Assembly (NCBI GenBank): GCA_045128515.1
Contig: JBGVRO010000033.1
Coordinates: forward strand, 39,824-103,823
Reading direction: 5' to 3'
Source: UBA1740 sp045128515
GTDB taxonomy: Bacteria > Bacillota > Clostridia > Oscillospirales > CAG-272
Length of the DNA stretch: 64,000 nt
The position numbers and the translations under genes are program-made. Positions 8,918 through 16,065 of this stretch are shown here, in pieces; the stretch's first letter is position 1; every line of letters begins with the position of its first letter. The notes beneath the pieces were generated by a model. The model saw nothing but the letters and a program-made list of their open reading frames with translations. It did no database searches and had not been told where the DNA came from.

Positions 8918-9196
8918 TTACTTTCCCATCTTCTGCTGGGAAATTGCTCTTGCTTCTGCCTTTGATTTTCCCTCGCTAATTGCCTTTTTGTACTTATAGA
9001 CACCTGCGTGGTCGGTCTGGCACTGAAGATAACCCGAGCGGATACCTGCCTCATAATCAGTCAGCTCCTGTCCTTCCTTGGGACCTCTCTGATGTACCTT
9101 TGACTTACGCTCCTCTGCGTAGTTCTTTGCTCTCTTGGTAGGAACAGCCCATCTGCGCTGATTATACTTGCTAGAAGCATTACTGGATTTTGCCAT
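8918..9196 (-). CDS. Small basic protein, 92 residues
   Basis: This strongly basic, polar protein has a disordered-looking N-terminus (MAKSSNASSKYNQRRW) and a helical C-terminus. AAGGAGG lies eight bases before the ATG. It shares a DYxxGxxxGY-like segment with the 82-residue protein at 5684-5932. It heads the structural half of the operon, after a 190-base noncoding gap. It may be a nucleic-acid-binding or packaging protein; no family is recognised. Confidence 0.5.
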   Translation of the reverse strand: MAKSSNASSKYNQRRWAVPTKRAKNYAEERKSKVHQRGPKEGQELTDYEAGIRSGYLQCQTDHAGVYKYKKAISEGKSKAEARAISQQKMGK

Positions 9197-9386
9197 TTAC
9201 AAAACCTCCTTTTGTTTTTGATTTTTGTGCCTTTCGGCTATTCAGTTTTAATGTGCATACCGACATTATGTAAACATTGTGTTTGGAGTTCCGTTTTCCA
9301 AACGGTGGCCACCTCTTTGCAAAATTCAGAAACCCCGGGAACTAAATCTTCTCTGTCGGTTATTGCTTTGATTATTAATGAAGACT
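9197..9386. other. Noncoding gap with short palindromes inside the phage-like cassette
   Basis: This 190-base gap separates the control genes from the structural genes. It holds a perfect GGTGGCCACC palindrome (9304-9313) and an imperfect stem GTTTGG...CCAAAC just beside it. A third perfect palindrome, CTCGTATGTACGAG (9393-9406), overlaps the end of the adjoining gene. It is a reasonable place for a promoter or a replication or packaging signal. No consensus promoter was found. Confidence 0.4.
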
Positions 9387-9656
9387 CTAATCCTCGTATG
9401 TACGAGTATAACTAGCTACCTTCATTCTTTTTCTTCTGTTACTGCGAGATTCCTTACCATAAATTCTTATATAAGCATCATCCCTCTCCGGTGTACGTAA
9501 GCGATAAATATCGTCGCTCATTAGAATATTTCCGGATTCACCGTAACAAACGCAAACGCTCTGATATACGATATACTTTTCTGTCCTATAGACATTTGTT
9601 ATCCTACAGGGCGCTTCATTAATTGGAACTTTGCCTCGCATGATATCTCCTTTCAT
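9387..9656 (-). CDS. Hypothetical protein, 89 residues
   Basis: A small protein with a beta-rich first half and a very basic C-terminus (SRSNRRKRMKVASYTR). The ATG at 9641 (residue 6, MRGKVP) has AAAGGAGAT just upstream and may be the true start. It overlaps the upstream sigma-like gene by four bases (ATGA-type coupling). No family is recognised. Confidence 0.5.
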   Translation of the reverse strand: MKGDIMRGKVPINEAPCRITNVYRTEKYIVYQSVCVCYGESGNILMSDDIYRLRTPERDDAYIRIYGKESRSNRRKRMKVASYTRTYED

Positions 9657-9949
9657 ATCAAGTTTTTCTGAAGATAAATGACGAGAGCATCATTAAGCCT
9701 GGTAATATATTCTCTTGAATAATTCCAATCCTCTGCAAGTTTCTGATGAGTTTTCCCATCTACGTAGAGAGCATAGAAAATTACAAACAATTTAGCTGGA
9801 GCAGTTTTCATGATCGTGCCATAACGCTCCACCTTGTTGATAACAATTTCCGGCTTTACGTGTTTTTCTGCATCGTCGAATAATTTCTTCATCTTATAGT
9901 AGTAACGAATTTCCTTAAGGTCTGCCCTTATTTGACTTGTCTTTAACAT
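9653..9949 (-). CDS. Sigma-70 region-4-like phage regulator
   Basis: This 98-residue helical protein has a C-terminal helix-turn-helix of sigma region 4 type (about 60-97: FYALYVDGKTHQKLAEDWNY, then SREYITRLN). The layout resembles the small late-gene activators (ArpU/RinA-like) of Firmicutes phages. It overlaps the end of the upstream DeoR-like gene by seven bases and the downstream gene by four, so the three are translationally coupled. It probably controls transcription of the cassette. Confidence 0.55.
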   Translation of the reverse strand: MLKTSQIRADLKEIRYYYKMKKLFDDAEKHVKPEIVINKVERYGTIMKTAPAKLFVIFYALYVDGKTHQKLAEDWNYSREYITRLNDALVIYLQKNLI

Positions 9950-10278
9950 TTTTCTCCTTTACTTTTACCGAAATCCTTGATTATACTTTCTAAGACTTTA
10001 CGCTGATCGTCATCAGCCTTGTCTAAGAGGGAGATAATCGTTTGAAGCTGTTCATCGGAAAGATACTGCTTTCCTATATAATAATCTTCGGCTATGTACA
10101 CACCACCATAGTACTTCCCGGGAAGGGTGTATATCGGGTAAGATAAGCTAAGCTCAACGATATCGCGCATTATCGTTCTCATTGTTACGTCAAACTCAAA
10201 AGCCAAGTTTTCTATAGTCTCTCTTTTTCTTTTACAGAGAACTCGAATTATAGCTTGTCTGCGTTCTGAAGCTGTCAC
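9943..10278 (-). CDS. Winged-helix regulator (HTH_11/DeoR-like)
   Basis: This 111-residue protein carries an N-terminal HTH (about 5-45: RRQAIIRVLCKRKRETIENL, AFEFDVTMRTIMRDI). It is typical of HTH_11 domains found in WYL- and DeoR-type regulators, but here without the WYL effector domain. The C-terminus is helical and charged. AAGGAGGTGAGATAA precedes the ATG. It is the first gene of the control block and follows a 12-base-pair inverted repeat that may be its operator. Confidence 0.65.
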   Translation of the reverse strand: MTASERRQAIIRVLCKRKRETIENLAFEFDVTMRTIMRDIVELSLSYPIYTLPGKYYGGVYIAEDYYIGKQYLSDEQLQTIISLLDKADDDQRKVLESIIKDFGKSKGEKC

Positions 10279-10318
10279 TTATCTCACCTCCTTGCCTCTG
10301 ACGTCTACATTATCGCAG

Positions 10319-10347
10319 TTAACCCTGACAGTTTTTGTCAGGGTTAA
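10319..10347. promoter_or_regulatory. 12-bp inverted repeat, likely operator or leader hairpin
   Basis: Perfect arms TTAACCCTGACA and TGTCAGGGTTAA are separated by five bases, 40 bases upstream of the HTH_11 regulator gene. A perfect dyad of this length so close to a regulator suggests an autoregulatory operator or a stable leader hairpin. In the minus direction no U-run follows, so it is unlikely to be a terminator for the minus-strand genes. Confidence 0.55.
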
Positions 10348-10388
10348 AAAGTTTTTTGCAATTTTTTCGAATTTTTCAAAAAATAAAA

Positions 10389-10440
10389 AAGCCTTGACAA
10401 ACAGTAATCCCGGTTATGGGAAAACTGCTCGCCAAGGCTT
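10389..10440 (-). terminator. Rho-independent terminator after the zinc-ribbon gene
   Basis: Stem AAGCCTTG/CAAGGCTT with an internal CCC/GGG stem in its long loop, flanked by runs of T on the outgoing side in both directions. It separates the zinc-ribbon gene from the phage-like operon. Confidence 0.65.
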
Positions 10441-10564
10441 TTCTTGATATCCCTGCGTTTACGCTTATGCGTTATGCGAACACTTATTTATAATGAAGTG
10501 ACCTCGGTTTTACCACTGGCACTATTTCAGCCCGACCTTAATATTCATTATAAACGTTGATTAT

Positions 10565-10756
10565 TTAATTGGTAATTTGGGGAGGCATAATCACTCTTAT
10601 ACTTAACTCCCTTTGATTCATCGGTTTGCTGCACATAAATACCTTACAACACTTGCAATGTAGTTTAGCAATACCGTCTGATTCAATGTTGCTTCTTATC
10701 TTTTTACCACATCTAAAACAATGTATAATTAACTGATTTTGGGATAAACCTTTCAT
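10565..10756 (-). CDS. Com-like zinc-ribbon protein
   Basis: This 63-residue protein has the cysteine pattern CFRCGKK (about 13-19) and CKCCKVFMC (about 34-42), suggesting a small zinc ribbon like phage Com translational activators. The ribosome binding site (TAGGAGGTTTAGAG) precedes the ATG. That site can pair with TAAACCT 18 bases further upstream, forming a hairpin that would hide it. Function is otherwise unknown. Confidence 0.55.
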   Translation of the reverse strand: MKGLSQNQLIIHCFRCGKKIRSNIESDGIAKLHCKCCKVFMCSKPMNQRELSIRVIMPPQITN

Positions 10757-10959
10757 TCTCTAAACCTCCTAATGTGTCACGATAAGGTTTAGACTAATTG
10801 TTATGGTGGATGGGAAACGTTCCTCCTGTAACGTTTTAGTCTTAATACAAATTGTAATAAAGAAATTTAGGCACGGGGACACCTATCCTAAATTACAATG
10901 TTTTTCAGGATACCTTACACATCCTTATTACCTATAAAAAGGTAGACTAACACCATTTC
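10757..10959 (-). promoter_or_regulatory. Structured leader between lexA-like and zinc-ribbon genes
   Basis: In the 200 bases between the two minus-strand genes I see three stems. One is AATTTAGG/CCTAAATT (about 10863-10896), extended by ATTGTAAT/TTACAAT. Another is AGACTAA/TTAGTCT (about 10791-10839). The last is TAAACC/GGTTTA (10758-10787), which overlaps the Shine-Dalgarno of the zinc-ribbon gene. The arrangement suggests translational or attenuation control of that gene. No riboswitch class is recognised. Confidence 0.4.
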
Positions 10960-11574
10960 TTACAACTTTATATCTTGAATAATTTTGACTGCCACCCCCT
11001 GTATCTGTATTGTATCAAAATACATATCTTTCATTTCATCATTTTCCGGATGAAGACGAATTTTTCTTCTGCGTTTATCAAGATAATATTTTTTAAGAGT
11101 ACACTCCCCTTCATCGGTAAGGGCAACTACTATTTGACCTTCATCTGCGGTGCTTTGCTTCCTTATAATTACTAAATCACCGTCATTAATTCCGGCATTT
11201 ATCATACTCTCGCCTTTGGCTCTTAATATGAAGAACTCTCCGGGACCGAGGAATTCCGGGGATATGGATAAATAACTTTCAATATTCTCCTCTGCCAATA
11301 TTGGAGTACCACAAGCAATACTACCAACAACAGGCATTACGGCTAGATTTTTAGGTGTTCTTTTCATTTCCGTTGTCTCTATACCGTAATATCCGCCATT
11401 CTTGGTAAGAAGCTTTCTGCTTTCCATTTCTGATATATACCTACTCACCGAGCTCTTAGCCATTCCAACATGGTCTGCGATTTCCTGCATTGACGGAACT
11501 GCACCACAGGAGTTATATTTATTATTTATATACTCAATTATTTGTTTTATTATCTCTTCGTTTTTATATCTCAT
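10960..11574 (-). CDS. lexA: LexA-type SOS repressor
   Basis: This 204-residue protein has an N-terminal winged helix (about 5-65, with SMQEIADHVGMAKSSVSRYI) and a C-terminal S24 peptidase domain. The self-cleavage site is Cys88-Gly89 (SIACGTP), with catalytic Ser123 (KGESM) and Lys161 (CTLKKYY). On RecA* stimulation it would cut itself and release SOS genes. A consensus promoter and a GAAC-N4-GTTC box lie upstream, so it is autoregulated. It may be the host LexA or a mobile-element copy; its place between a phage-like cassette and a CBASS operon fits either. Confidence 0.85.
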   Translation of the reverse strand: MRYKNEEIIKQIIEYINNKYNSCGAVPSMQEIADHVGMAKSSVSRYISEMESRKLLTKNGGYYGIETTEMKRTPKNLAVMPVVGSIACGTPILAEENIESYLSISPEFLGPGEFFILRAKGESMINAGINDGDLVIIRKQSTADEGQIVVALTDEGECTLKKYYLDKRRRKIRLHPENDEMKDMYFDTIQIQGVAVKIIQDIKL

Positions 11575-11590
11575 ACAAGTTCTCCTTAAC

Positions 11591-11604
11591 GGAACACTCG
11601 TTCC
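11591..11604. promoter_or_regulatory. LexA (SOS) box of lexA
   Basis: GGAACACTCGTTCC matches the Firmicutes SOS box GAAC-N4-GTTC exactly. It lies between the -10 element and the ribosome binding site of lexA, so bound LexA would block its own transcription. Confidence 0.85.
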
Positions 11605-11617
11605 GTTTAGCGATTAT

Positions 11618-11646
11618 ATTATACTCTCTTATTCACAAACTGTCAA
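11618..11646 (-). promoter_or_regulatory. Consensus promoter of lexA
   Basis: TTGACA (11646-11641) and TATAAT (11623-11618) on the minus strand are separated by 17 bases. Both hexamers are perfect. Confidence 0.85.
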
Positions 11647-11670
11647 GAGGTTTTTAAAAGAAAAAATAAG

Positions 11671-11690
11671 GTGTCGTAATTTTGCGACAC
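11671..11690. promoter_or_regulatory. Palindrome upstream of lexA promoter
   Basis: GTGTCGTAATTTTGCGACAC has perfect six-base arms around an eight-base centre, 25 bases upstream of the -35 element. It could be an operator for another regulator or a weak terminator. No owner is known. Confidence 0.45.
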
Positions 11691-11814
11691 TTCAACTTTA
11701 TTATACCATTTTAACTTAATAACTCAATTTGCGAATGCCTTTATGTAATTGTTTGCGAAAATGCTGCATAAAGAAAGTCCTCTAATTGTAGATCTGCATT
11801 TTATAAAAATAAAA

Positions 11815-11852
11815 CAGGGCGACCTATGCAATGAAGCATTGATCGACCCGTC
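11815..11852 (-). terminator. Terminator of the CBASS operon
   Basis: On the minus strand an imperfect stem (GGGTCGA...GGTCGCCC) is followed by TGTTTTATTTTTATAA just after the effector stop codon. Confidence 0.55.
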
Positions 11853-11856
11853 TTAT

Positions 11857-12696
11857 TTATGCTATGGTATTCTCATATTCTTCAGAAAGTTTTCTCGCCC
11901 TTCTCCTATGCCACCAGTTGCTTCCTAAAACTGGAATGTATCTGCGAGCATTAATAGCTTCTTGTACGCTCTTTTGATTTGCTCTTGTATGACTTCTATC
12001 AAGCACATCGTAAGCACCTTTTAATCTTTCGGTAGCATTATGATATTTGATATTTGTCACAAGCCGTTCGCCAAGGCGTAGAACAAGTTGTATAACCGCA
12101 AGCATAACAACATACCATTCTTCACGGATAGTAAATACGAGCACTACTGACAACACAATTACAACAGTAAGAAAAATTGCAGTGCTTATCACTCGATGTA
12201 TGTTCAGCTTTTCATCCCACCAACGATTCTCATTCAAGCATTTAACTACAGCATCATTGTAATTAGACGCACTCTTAAGTCCATACCATTTTCTGACGCC
12301 AGGAGGTGTATCTGCGCCTGTATTCGACATAGCGATTTCAGCTTGCTTTGAAAAAATCTGCACAATCCGATATACCCGGCCTTTAAGTTTAGTGTTAAGT
12401 TTAGATTTAGTAGCGTGCAACACATAATCATCAAAGTGAGTTCTTAAATCTGCAGCGTTGTTAACACACCACTGTGTAACGAAAATTAACGCAACAACAG
12501 AAATATCAATAACAACAGCGATTGTTGTTATTATCACATCCCATGAGTCTGGATATGGTAACAAGAATAAAAGCGGAATGATTGCGAGATATGTTGCCCA
12601 CGCATTGGTCTTTTCCGCCACGTTAAAGAAAAACTTTGCTACAAATTGAATCTCCAGCATTTTGCGTTCATTTTGCCGTTCAAGAATTCCTTGCAT
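11857..12696 (-). CDS. CBASS effector, S-4TM family pore-forming protein
   Basis: This 279-residue protein has the family start (ILERQNERKMLEIQFVAKFF) and four membrane segments, two at about 33-74 and two at about 170-212, separated by a long cytoplasmic helical loop. This is the plan of SMODS-associating four-TM (S-4TM) effectors. In CBASS such effectors are thought to open or disrupt the membrane when bound by the cyclic nucleotide, killing the infected cell. It overlaps the E2-like gene by 17 bases and has GGAGG upstream. It is the last gene of a three-gene CBASS operon. Confidence 0.8.
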   Translation of the reverse strand: MQGILERQNERKMLEIQFVAKFFFNVAEKTNAWATYLAIIPLLFLLPYPDSWDVIITTIAVVIDISVVALIFVTQWCVNNAADLRTHFDDYVLHATKSKLNTKLKGRVYRIVQIFSKQAEIAMSNTGADTPPGVRKWYGLKSASNYNDAVVKCLNENRWWDEKLNIHRVISTAIFLTVVIVLSVVLVFTIREEWYVVMLAVIQLVLRLGERLVTNIKYHNATERLKGAYDVLDRSHTRANQKSVQEAINARRYIPVLGSNWWHRRRARKLSEEYENTIA

Positions 12697-13357
12697 TTTT
12701 TCTCGCCTCCTCCAATTTTATTTTAGCCAAATCTCTTTTTATCAGAGTAAGCAGATAATTATCTTGCTTTGCATTTAATATTATCTCCCCATGACAGTTG
12801 CGAAGTTTTTTTCCACTTCCGCAAGGACAAGAATAATGCCCCCTATATTCTCGAGTAGAAATATATGTAAGTATATCTCCTGCTTGCTTTAACGTAGAAA
12901 GATTGAAATAATCACGATAGAATTCAAGCACCCCTCGAGAACCATGAGACCTTTCTCCGAAGGGAAATACCCCATACCTCTTGTAACACTCATAAGAAAC
13001 AAAATATAGCTCGACATATTTTTCCATCCAGTCGACCAAATCAAAACCTGCTCTGAAATGAAGATAAAGGTCGGTATCAGTTGCAAGGCATAGACTTCTG
13101 TCAGTGTATATATGAGGGTAATTTCTTATATAATGTTCGGTTTCGCGAACCATCGGTAACCTATCCGAATTTAACGGGATAGAAATCTCTATCCCGTACT
13201 CCTTGCAGACCGATATTTTATCACAATTACGGTTGATATGTATCTTGCCTCTGATATCAACCCGATTATCGGTTTGATTTGTAACTGTTAAATTCGGATA
13301 CCTTTCCAACAAAGACGCGACCTGTTTGTTGCTATCCTCTTTGGAAATTAAAACCAT
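12680..13357 (-). CDS. CBASS E2-like protein with SEC-C zinc motif (type II-short)
   Basis: This 225-residue protein has a ubiquitin-conjugating-like core (about 30-150). The region NYPHIYTDRSLCL supplies a candidate catalytic Cys90 in the LCL context typical of CBASS E2 proteins. FPFGERSHG and GVLEFYRDYF are further family landmarks. The C-terminus carries a SEC-C motif, CPCGSGKKLRNCHG (177-190), likely binding zinc. No E1 or JAB gene accompanies it, which defines the type II-short layout. The E2 is expected to conjugate or prime the CD-NTase. The gene starts one base after the CD-NTase stop codon, and its GGAGGA site lies within the end of that gene. Confidence 0.8.
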   Translation of the reverse strand: MVLISKEDSNKQVASLLERYPNLTVTNQTDNRVDIRGKIHINRNCDKISVCKEYGIEISIPLNSDRLPMVRETEHYIRNYPHIYTDRSLCLATDTDLYLHFRAGFDLVDWMEKYVELYFVSYECYKRYGVFPFGERSHGSRGVLEFYRDYFNLSTLKQAGDILTYISTREYRGHYSCPCGSGKKLRNCHGEIILNAKQDNYLLTLIKRDLAKIKLEEARKNARNS

Positions 13358-13358
13358 A

Positions 13359-14510
13359 TCAGTTCCTCCACGGTTTAGGAGCTGCAGAAGGAGTTATAGG
13401 TTTGGGTTTTACCGGACAATACTTATCGTTCCAATGCTTGTTGATAAACCAAAGACCAAACGCATTCTCCATAACCGCACGGAATGTGCCTTCGTCATCG
13501 TTGAGAGCATCTACAAGGTCTATTCTTGCTTGATTAATCCAACGGAAGAACTTATCGCACGTTTCGTCATTCCATGCGTCTGCAAGGTTGTCCTCGGGAT
13601 TAGCCGGATTGGAAATTACCCACTTACCATTTTTCTTACATATCATATCATCGTTTCTGCTATGCGTGCGCAAAGTGTCTAACACCTTCTCAAGCAATTC
13701 GAATACCGAGAGATTTGGCGGTAATGTTTCAGCTATTTTTGCAACCAACGTTCCGATGATGGCAGAGATAGGCTTTTTGTCGTTTGACTTAAAGTAATAC
13801 TCATCCCTATGCTTCTTCAATATTTGAATAACTCGCTGTAAAGATGAGCGTTCAAGGCCGACCGGAATATCTTCTATAGAAGCATAAACACCTGGATGAC
13901 TTTCAAAAAGAGCTCGTCTATTTTCGAATCGAGAGTATGCGCTATATGGTTCATTTATTCGTTCAAACCAAGCACGATATCCCTTTGGGTTATTTGTTGC
14001 CCATATGCTTCTGTCTCTGTTCGTATCAGGAATAACGATGGATGTGTCGATTAATTCCGGGTGTTCGCTTTCACCTTTCAACTTAACTTTACGCTCAAAT
14101 GATTCGTCGGCGGCAGGAACTATATCTATGGAAAAACCTACACCATTGATATCCGCATACTCTATAGTAAAGCATTTATCATATTCCGTAAGCTTGTCCG
14201 CATAAGGACTGTTTTCAAGAACCTCTTTCAGTTTTCTCCAAAGCATAGTGGCAGTTGTTTCGTTCCGTGATTTTTTGACCTGGCATATGAAGTCGAGGTC
14301 GTAATTAGCATCATTGTTGTTTTTGCTTGGGCGTACAACCGTTCCCAAAGCAAACGAGCCCTGTGGATACATATCCGCATCGAAACCGTGCTCAATTAAA
14401 TACTTAGTTATTGCCTGGTACTTTTCCTCAGCATTTTTGTACAAGCTGGGAGGTATGTCGAGTTTTTCGATAAGTCGCAGTATATCTTTGCGACGATTTT
14501 CAAGAGTCAT
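13359..14510 (-). CDS. CD-NTase (CBASS cyclic nucleotide synthase)
   Basis: The 383-residue protein has the nucleotidyltransferase signature: GS at 51-52 (QGSFALGT), the DLD pair at 71-73 (YDLDFI) and a third Asp at 129 (FSIDIVPA). A helical second domain follows. It should make a cyclic di- or trinucleotide on phage infection and so activate the S-4TM effector. The start at 14510 is chosen because AAGGAGGAG lies seven bases upstream; a longer frame from 14558 would read through that site. It heads the CBASS operon. The clade and exact product cannot be told by eye. Confidence 0.85.
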   Translation of the reverse strand: MTLENRRKDILRLIEKLDIPPSLYKNAEEKYQAITKYLIEHGFDADMYPQGSFALGTVVRPSKNNNDANYDLDFICQVKKSRNETTATMLWRKLKEVLENSPYADKLTEYDKCFTIEYADINGVGFSIDIVPAADESFERKVKLKGESEHPELIDTSIVIPDTNRDRSIWATNNPKGYRAWFERINEPYSAYSRFENRRALFESHPGVYASIEDIPVGLERSSLQRVIQILKKHRDEYYFKSNDKKPISAIIGTLVAKIAETLPPNLSVFELLEKVLDTLRTHSRNDDMICKKNGKWVISNPANPEDNLADAWNDETCDKFFRWINQARIDLVDALNDDEGTFRAVMENAFGLWFINKHWNDKYCPVKPKPITPSAAPKPWRN

Positions 14511-14614
14511 TTTTAACTCCTCCTTAATTTTATTTTTTAGTCTATATGTGAAAATCAAGGAAAAAGAGTTAAACCTTCATAACCTCCCTTTTTGGTAAAA
14601 ATTCACCGGAAGTA

Positions 14615-14643
14615 TTGACTTTTTTGACGTCTTGTGATATTAT
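14615..14643 (+). promoter_or_regulatory. Strong promoter of an orphan small transcript
   Basis: TTGACT (14615-14620), a 17-base spacer and TATTAT (14638-14643) on the plus strand. It is followed within about 75 bases by a strong terminator and no open frame. Confidence 0.6.
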
Positions 14644-14649
14644 ATTGTT

Positions 14650-14727
14650 GTCAAAGCAATAATATCATCTTGCTTACCCCCGAAAGCCCGATCAAGTTCG
14701 CACCTTGATTCGGGCTTTTCTTTTTGC
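14650..14727 (+). ncRNA. Candidate small RNA between CBASS and Fic genes
   Basis: A plus-strand promoter at 14615-14643 would start a transcript of about 75-80 bases. It ends in an intrinsic terminator with stem AAAGCCCGA-TCAAG / CTTGA-TTCGGGCTTT (about 14684-14718) and TTCTTTTT. There is no coding frame. Both neighbouring genes are on the other strand, so the RNA would run convergent to the Fic gene and end 20 bases before its stop. The terminator could also serve as a boundary. The small-RNA call is inferred from promoter and terminator spacing. Confidence 0.5.
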
Positions 14728-14745
14728 TTGATTGAATAGTAAAAT

Positions 14746-15819
14746 CTATACTCGAAGTGCTAAATCTAGCAATTCTACAAAGAAGAAACGCTTGTATCGT
14801 TGTCTATCATCGGTCTGTAAAACTTGTGCCGCCTCCAAGGTGTCTAGGTATCTTTTTGCCTGAACGCTGGAGATGTTAAGCTTATTTGATAAATACGATG
14901 CCGTTAATACTGGTTGAGTAAACAAGCATTCTGTCACAGATTCAAATGTTGGACTTCTCAAAGATTCCTTCACTATTTTTTTAGTCTTTTCATAAAGTTC
15001 GTTCAGTGAATCTATGTACCTAATGTGGCTTTGTGCTTGTACGATACATTTTCTTAAGAAGAACCTAATCCACTCTGTAAATGAATTAGTTCTTGAATCT
15101 GTTAATTTGTTGTAATACACGGTCTTCTCTTGACCAAAAGCCTCGCTTATATAGAAGAACGGGAAATTAATCAGCTTTGCTTTATAGAAGTATAGACTGA
15201 TTAAAAGCCTGCCAACCCTTCCATTTCCATCATCAAACGGATGTATTGATTCGAACTGGGAGTGTATTATAGCTGCCTTTATTAAAGGAAGCGTACCATC
15301 GTCGTCCCTATTCATATAATCGATCAATTCGTTCATATACGAAATCGTTTCGGTATGTGATGGAGGTGTGAAAATAACCGTCTTGGCACTGTTGACAATT
15401 TTATTATCCTTTTCTTTATATTTTCCAAGTGAGTGTTGCAACTTCGGAGATATTACTCCTTCTAACATAATCTTATGAATTTCCTGAATAAATTCGTGGG
15501 TGAAAGGTTCCTTCCTTAAATATTCTGCACCTTTAATAATTGCTTTTGTGTGGTTGCTTACTTCCAACGCAGTCTTATCTTGAGAAGGCTGGTTTTTAAT
15601 TTCTTCTTCAAAGATATCCGTCATGGTCGTTTGCGTTCCCTCAATTTGCATGGACGAAATAGCTTCTTTTTTATGCAGTAGGGGAATGAGAATTCTTTCA
15701 AAGTGATAACTACGGATCTTCTCTTCCAAAACGCCAAGATATTTAGCTGCCTCACAAAGTTCTGATGCTATCTTAGATATATCGTAATCGTTTGCACTTT
15801 CTTTCAAGTATTTCAACAT
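14746..15819 (-). CDS. Fic family protein (AMP transferase), self-inhibited
   Basis: This 357-residue protein carries the Fic core motif HPFDDGNGRVGR (193-204) with the catalytic His. An inhibitory motif SSMQIEG ([S/T]xxxE[G/N], about 55-61) lies before the core, which makes it a class II-type, intramolecularly inhibited Fic. The C-terminus is a winged helix (about 290-340). Fic enzymes usually transfer AMP to protein targets. It has its own consensus promoter with a palindrome in the spacer, so it is probably repressed, perhaps by its own winged helix. It sits among defence genes and may be a regulatory or toxin-like protein. Confidence 0.85.
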   Translation of the reverse strand: MLKYLKESANDYDISKIASELCEAAKYLGVLEEKIRSYHFERILIPLLHKKEAISSMQIEGTQTTMTDIFEEEIKNQPSQDKTALEVSNHTKAIIKGAEYLRKEPFTHEFIQEIHKIMLEGVISPKLQHSLGKYKEKDNKIVNSAKTVIFTPPSHTETISYMNELIDYMNRDDDGTLPLIKAAIIHSQFESIHPFDDGNGRVGRLLISLYFYKAKLINFPFFYISEAFGQEKTVYYNKLTDSRTNSFTEWIRFFLRKCIVQAQSHIRYIDSLNELYEKTKKIVKESLRSPTFESVTECLFTQPVLTASYLSNKLNISSVQAKRYLDTLEAAQVLQTDDRQRYKRFFFVELLDLALRV

Positions 15820-15860
15820 ATTATCCCCTCCTGAATGTGGTTAACAACCCATTTTTCTCC

Positions 15861-15889
15861 ATTATAGCACATAAAGTGTGCTTTGTCAA
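15861..15889 (-). promoter_or_regulatory. Fic promoter with operator in the spacer
   Basis: On the minus strand TTGACA (15889-15884) and TATAAT (15866-15861) are 17 bases apart. The inverted repeat AGCACATAAAGTGTGCT (15866-15882) fills nearly the whole spacer, so a bound repressor would exclude RNA polymerase. Confidence 0.75.
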
Positions 15890-15898
15890 GTGCTAACG

Positions 15899-15920
15899 AA
15901 CATATTTTGCGAAATATGTT
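15899..15920. promoter_or_regulatory. Nine-bp-arm palindrome upstream of Fic promoter
   Basis: AACATATTT-TGCG-AAATATGTT is a perfect inverted repeat just upstream of the Fic -35 element. It is a second possible operator. Confidence 0.5.
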
Positions 15921-16065
15921 GTTTATAGACATAAAAATCATTTTTACAAACAAATTGATGCGAATAATTATTTTTATCATGCTTGCCGTTACTAAACATT
16001 AAGATATTGGGATTAATTTGAAAAAAGCCAGACAATTACACAAATACGTACACCAATATAGTATT

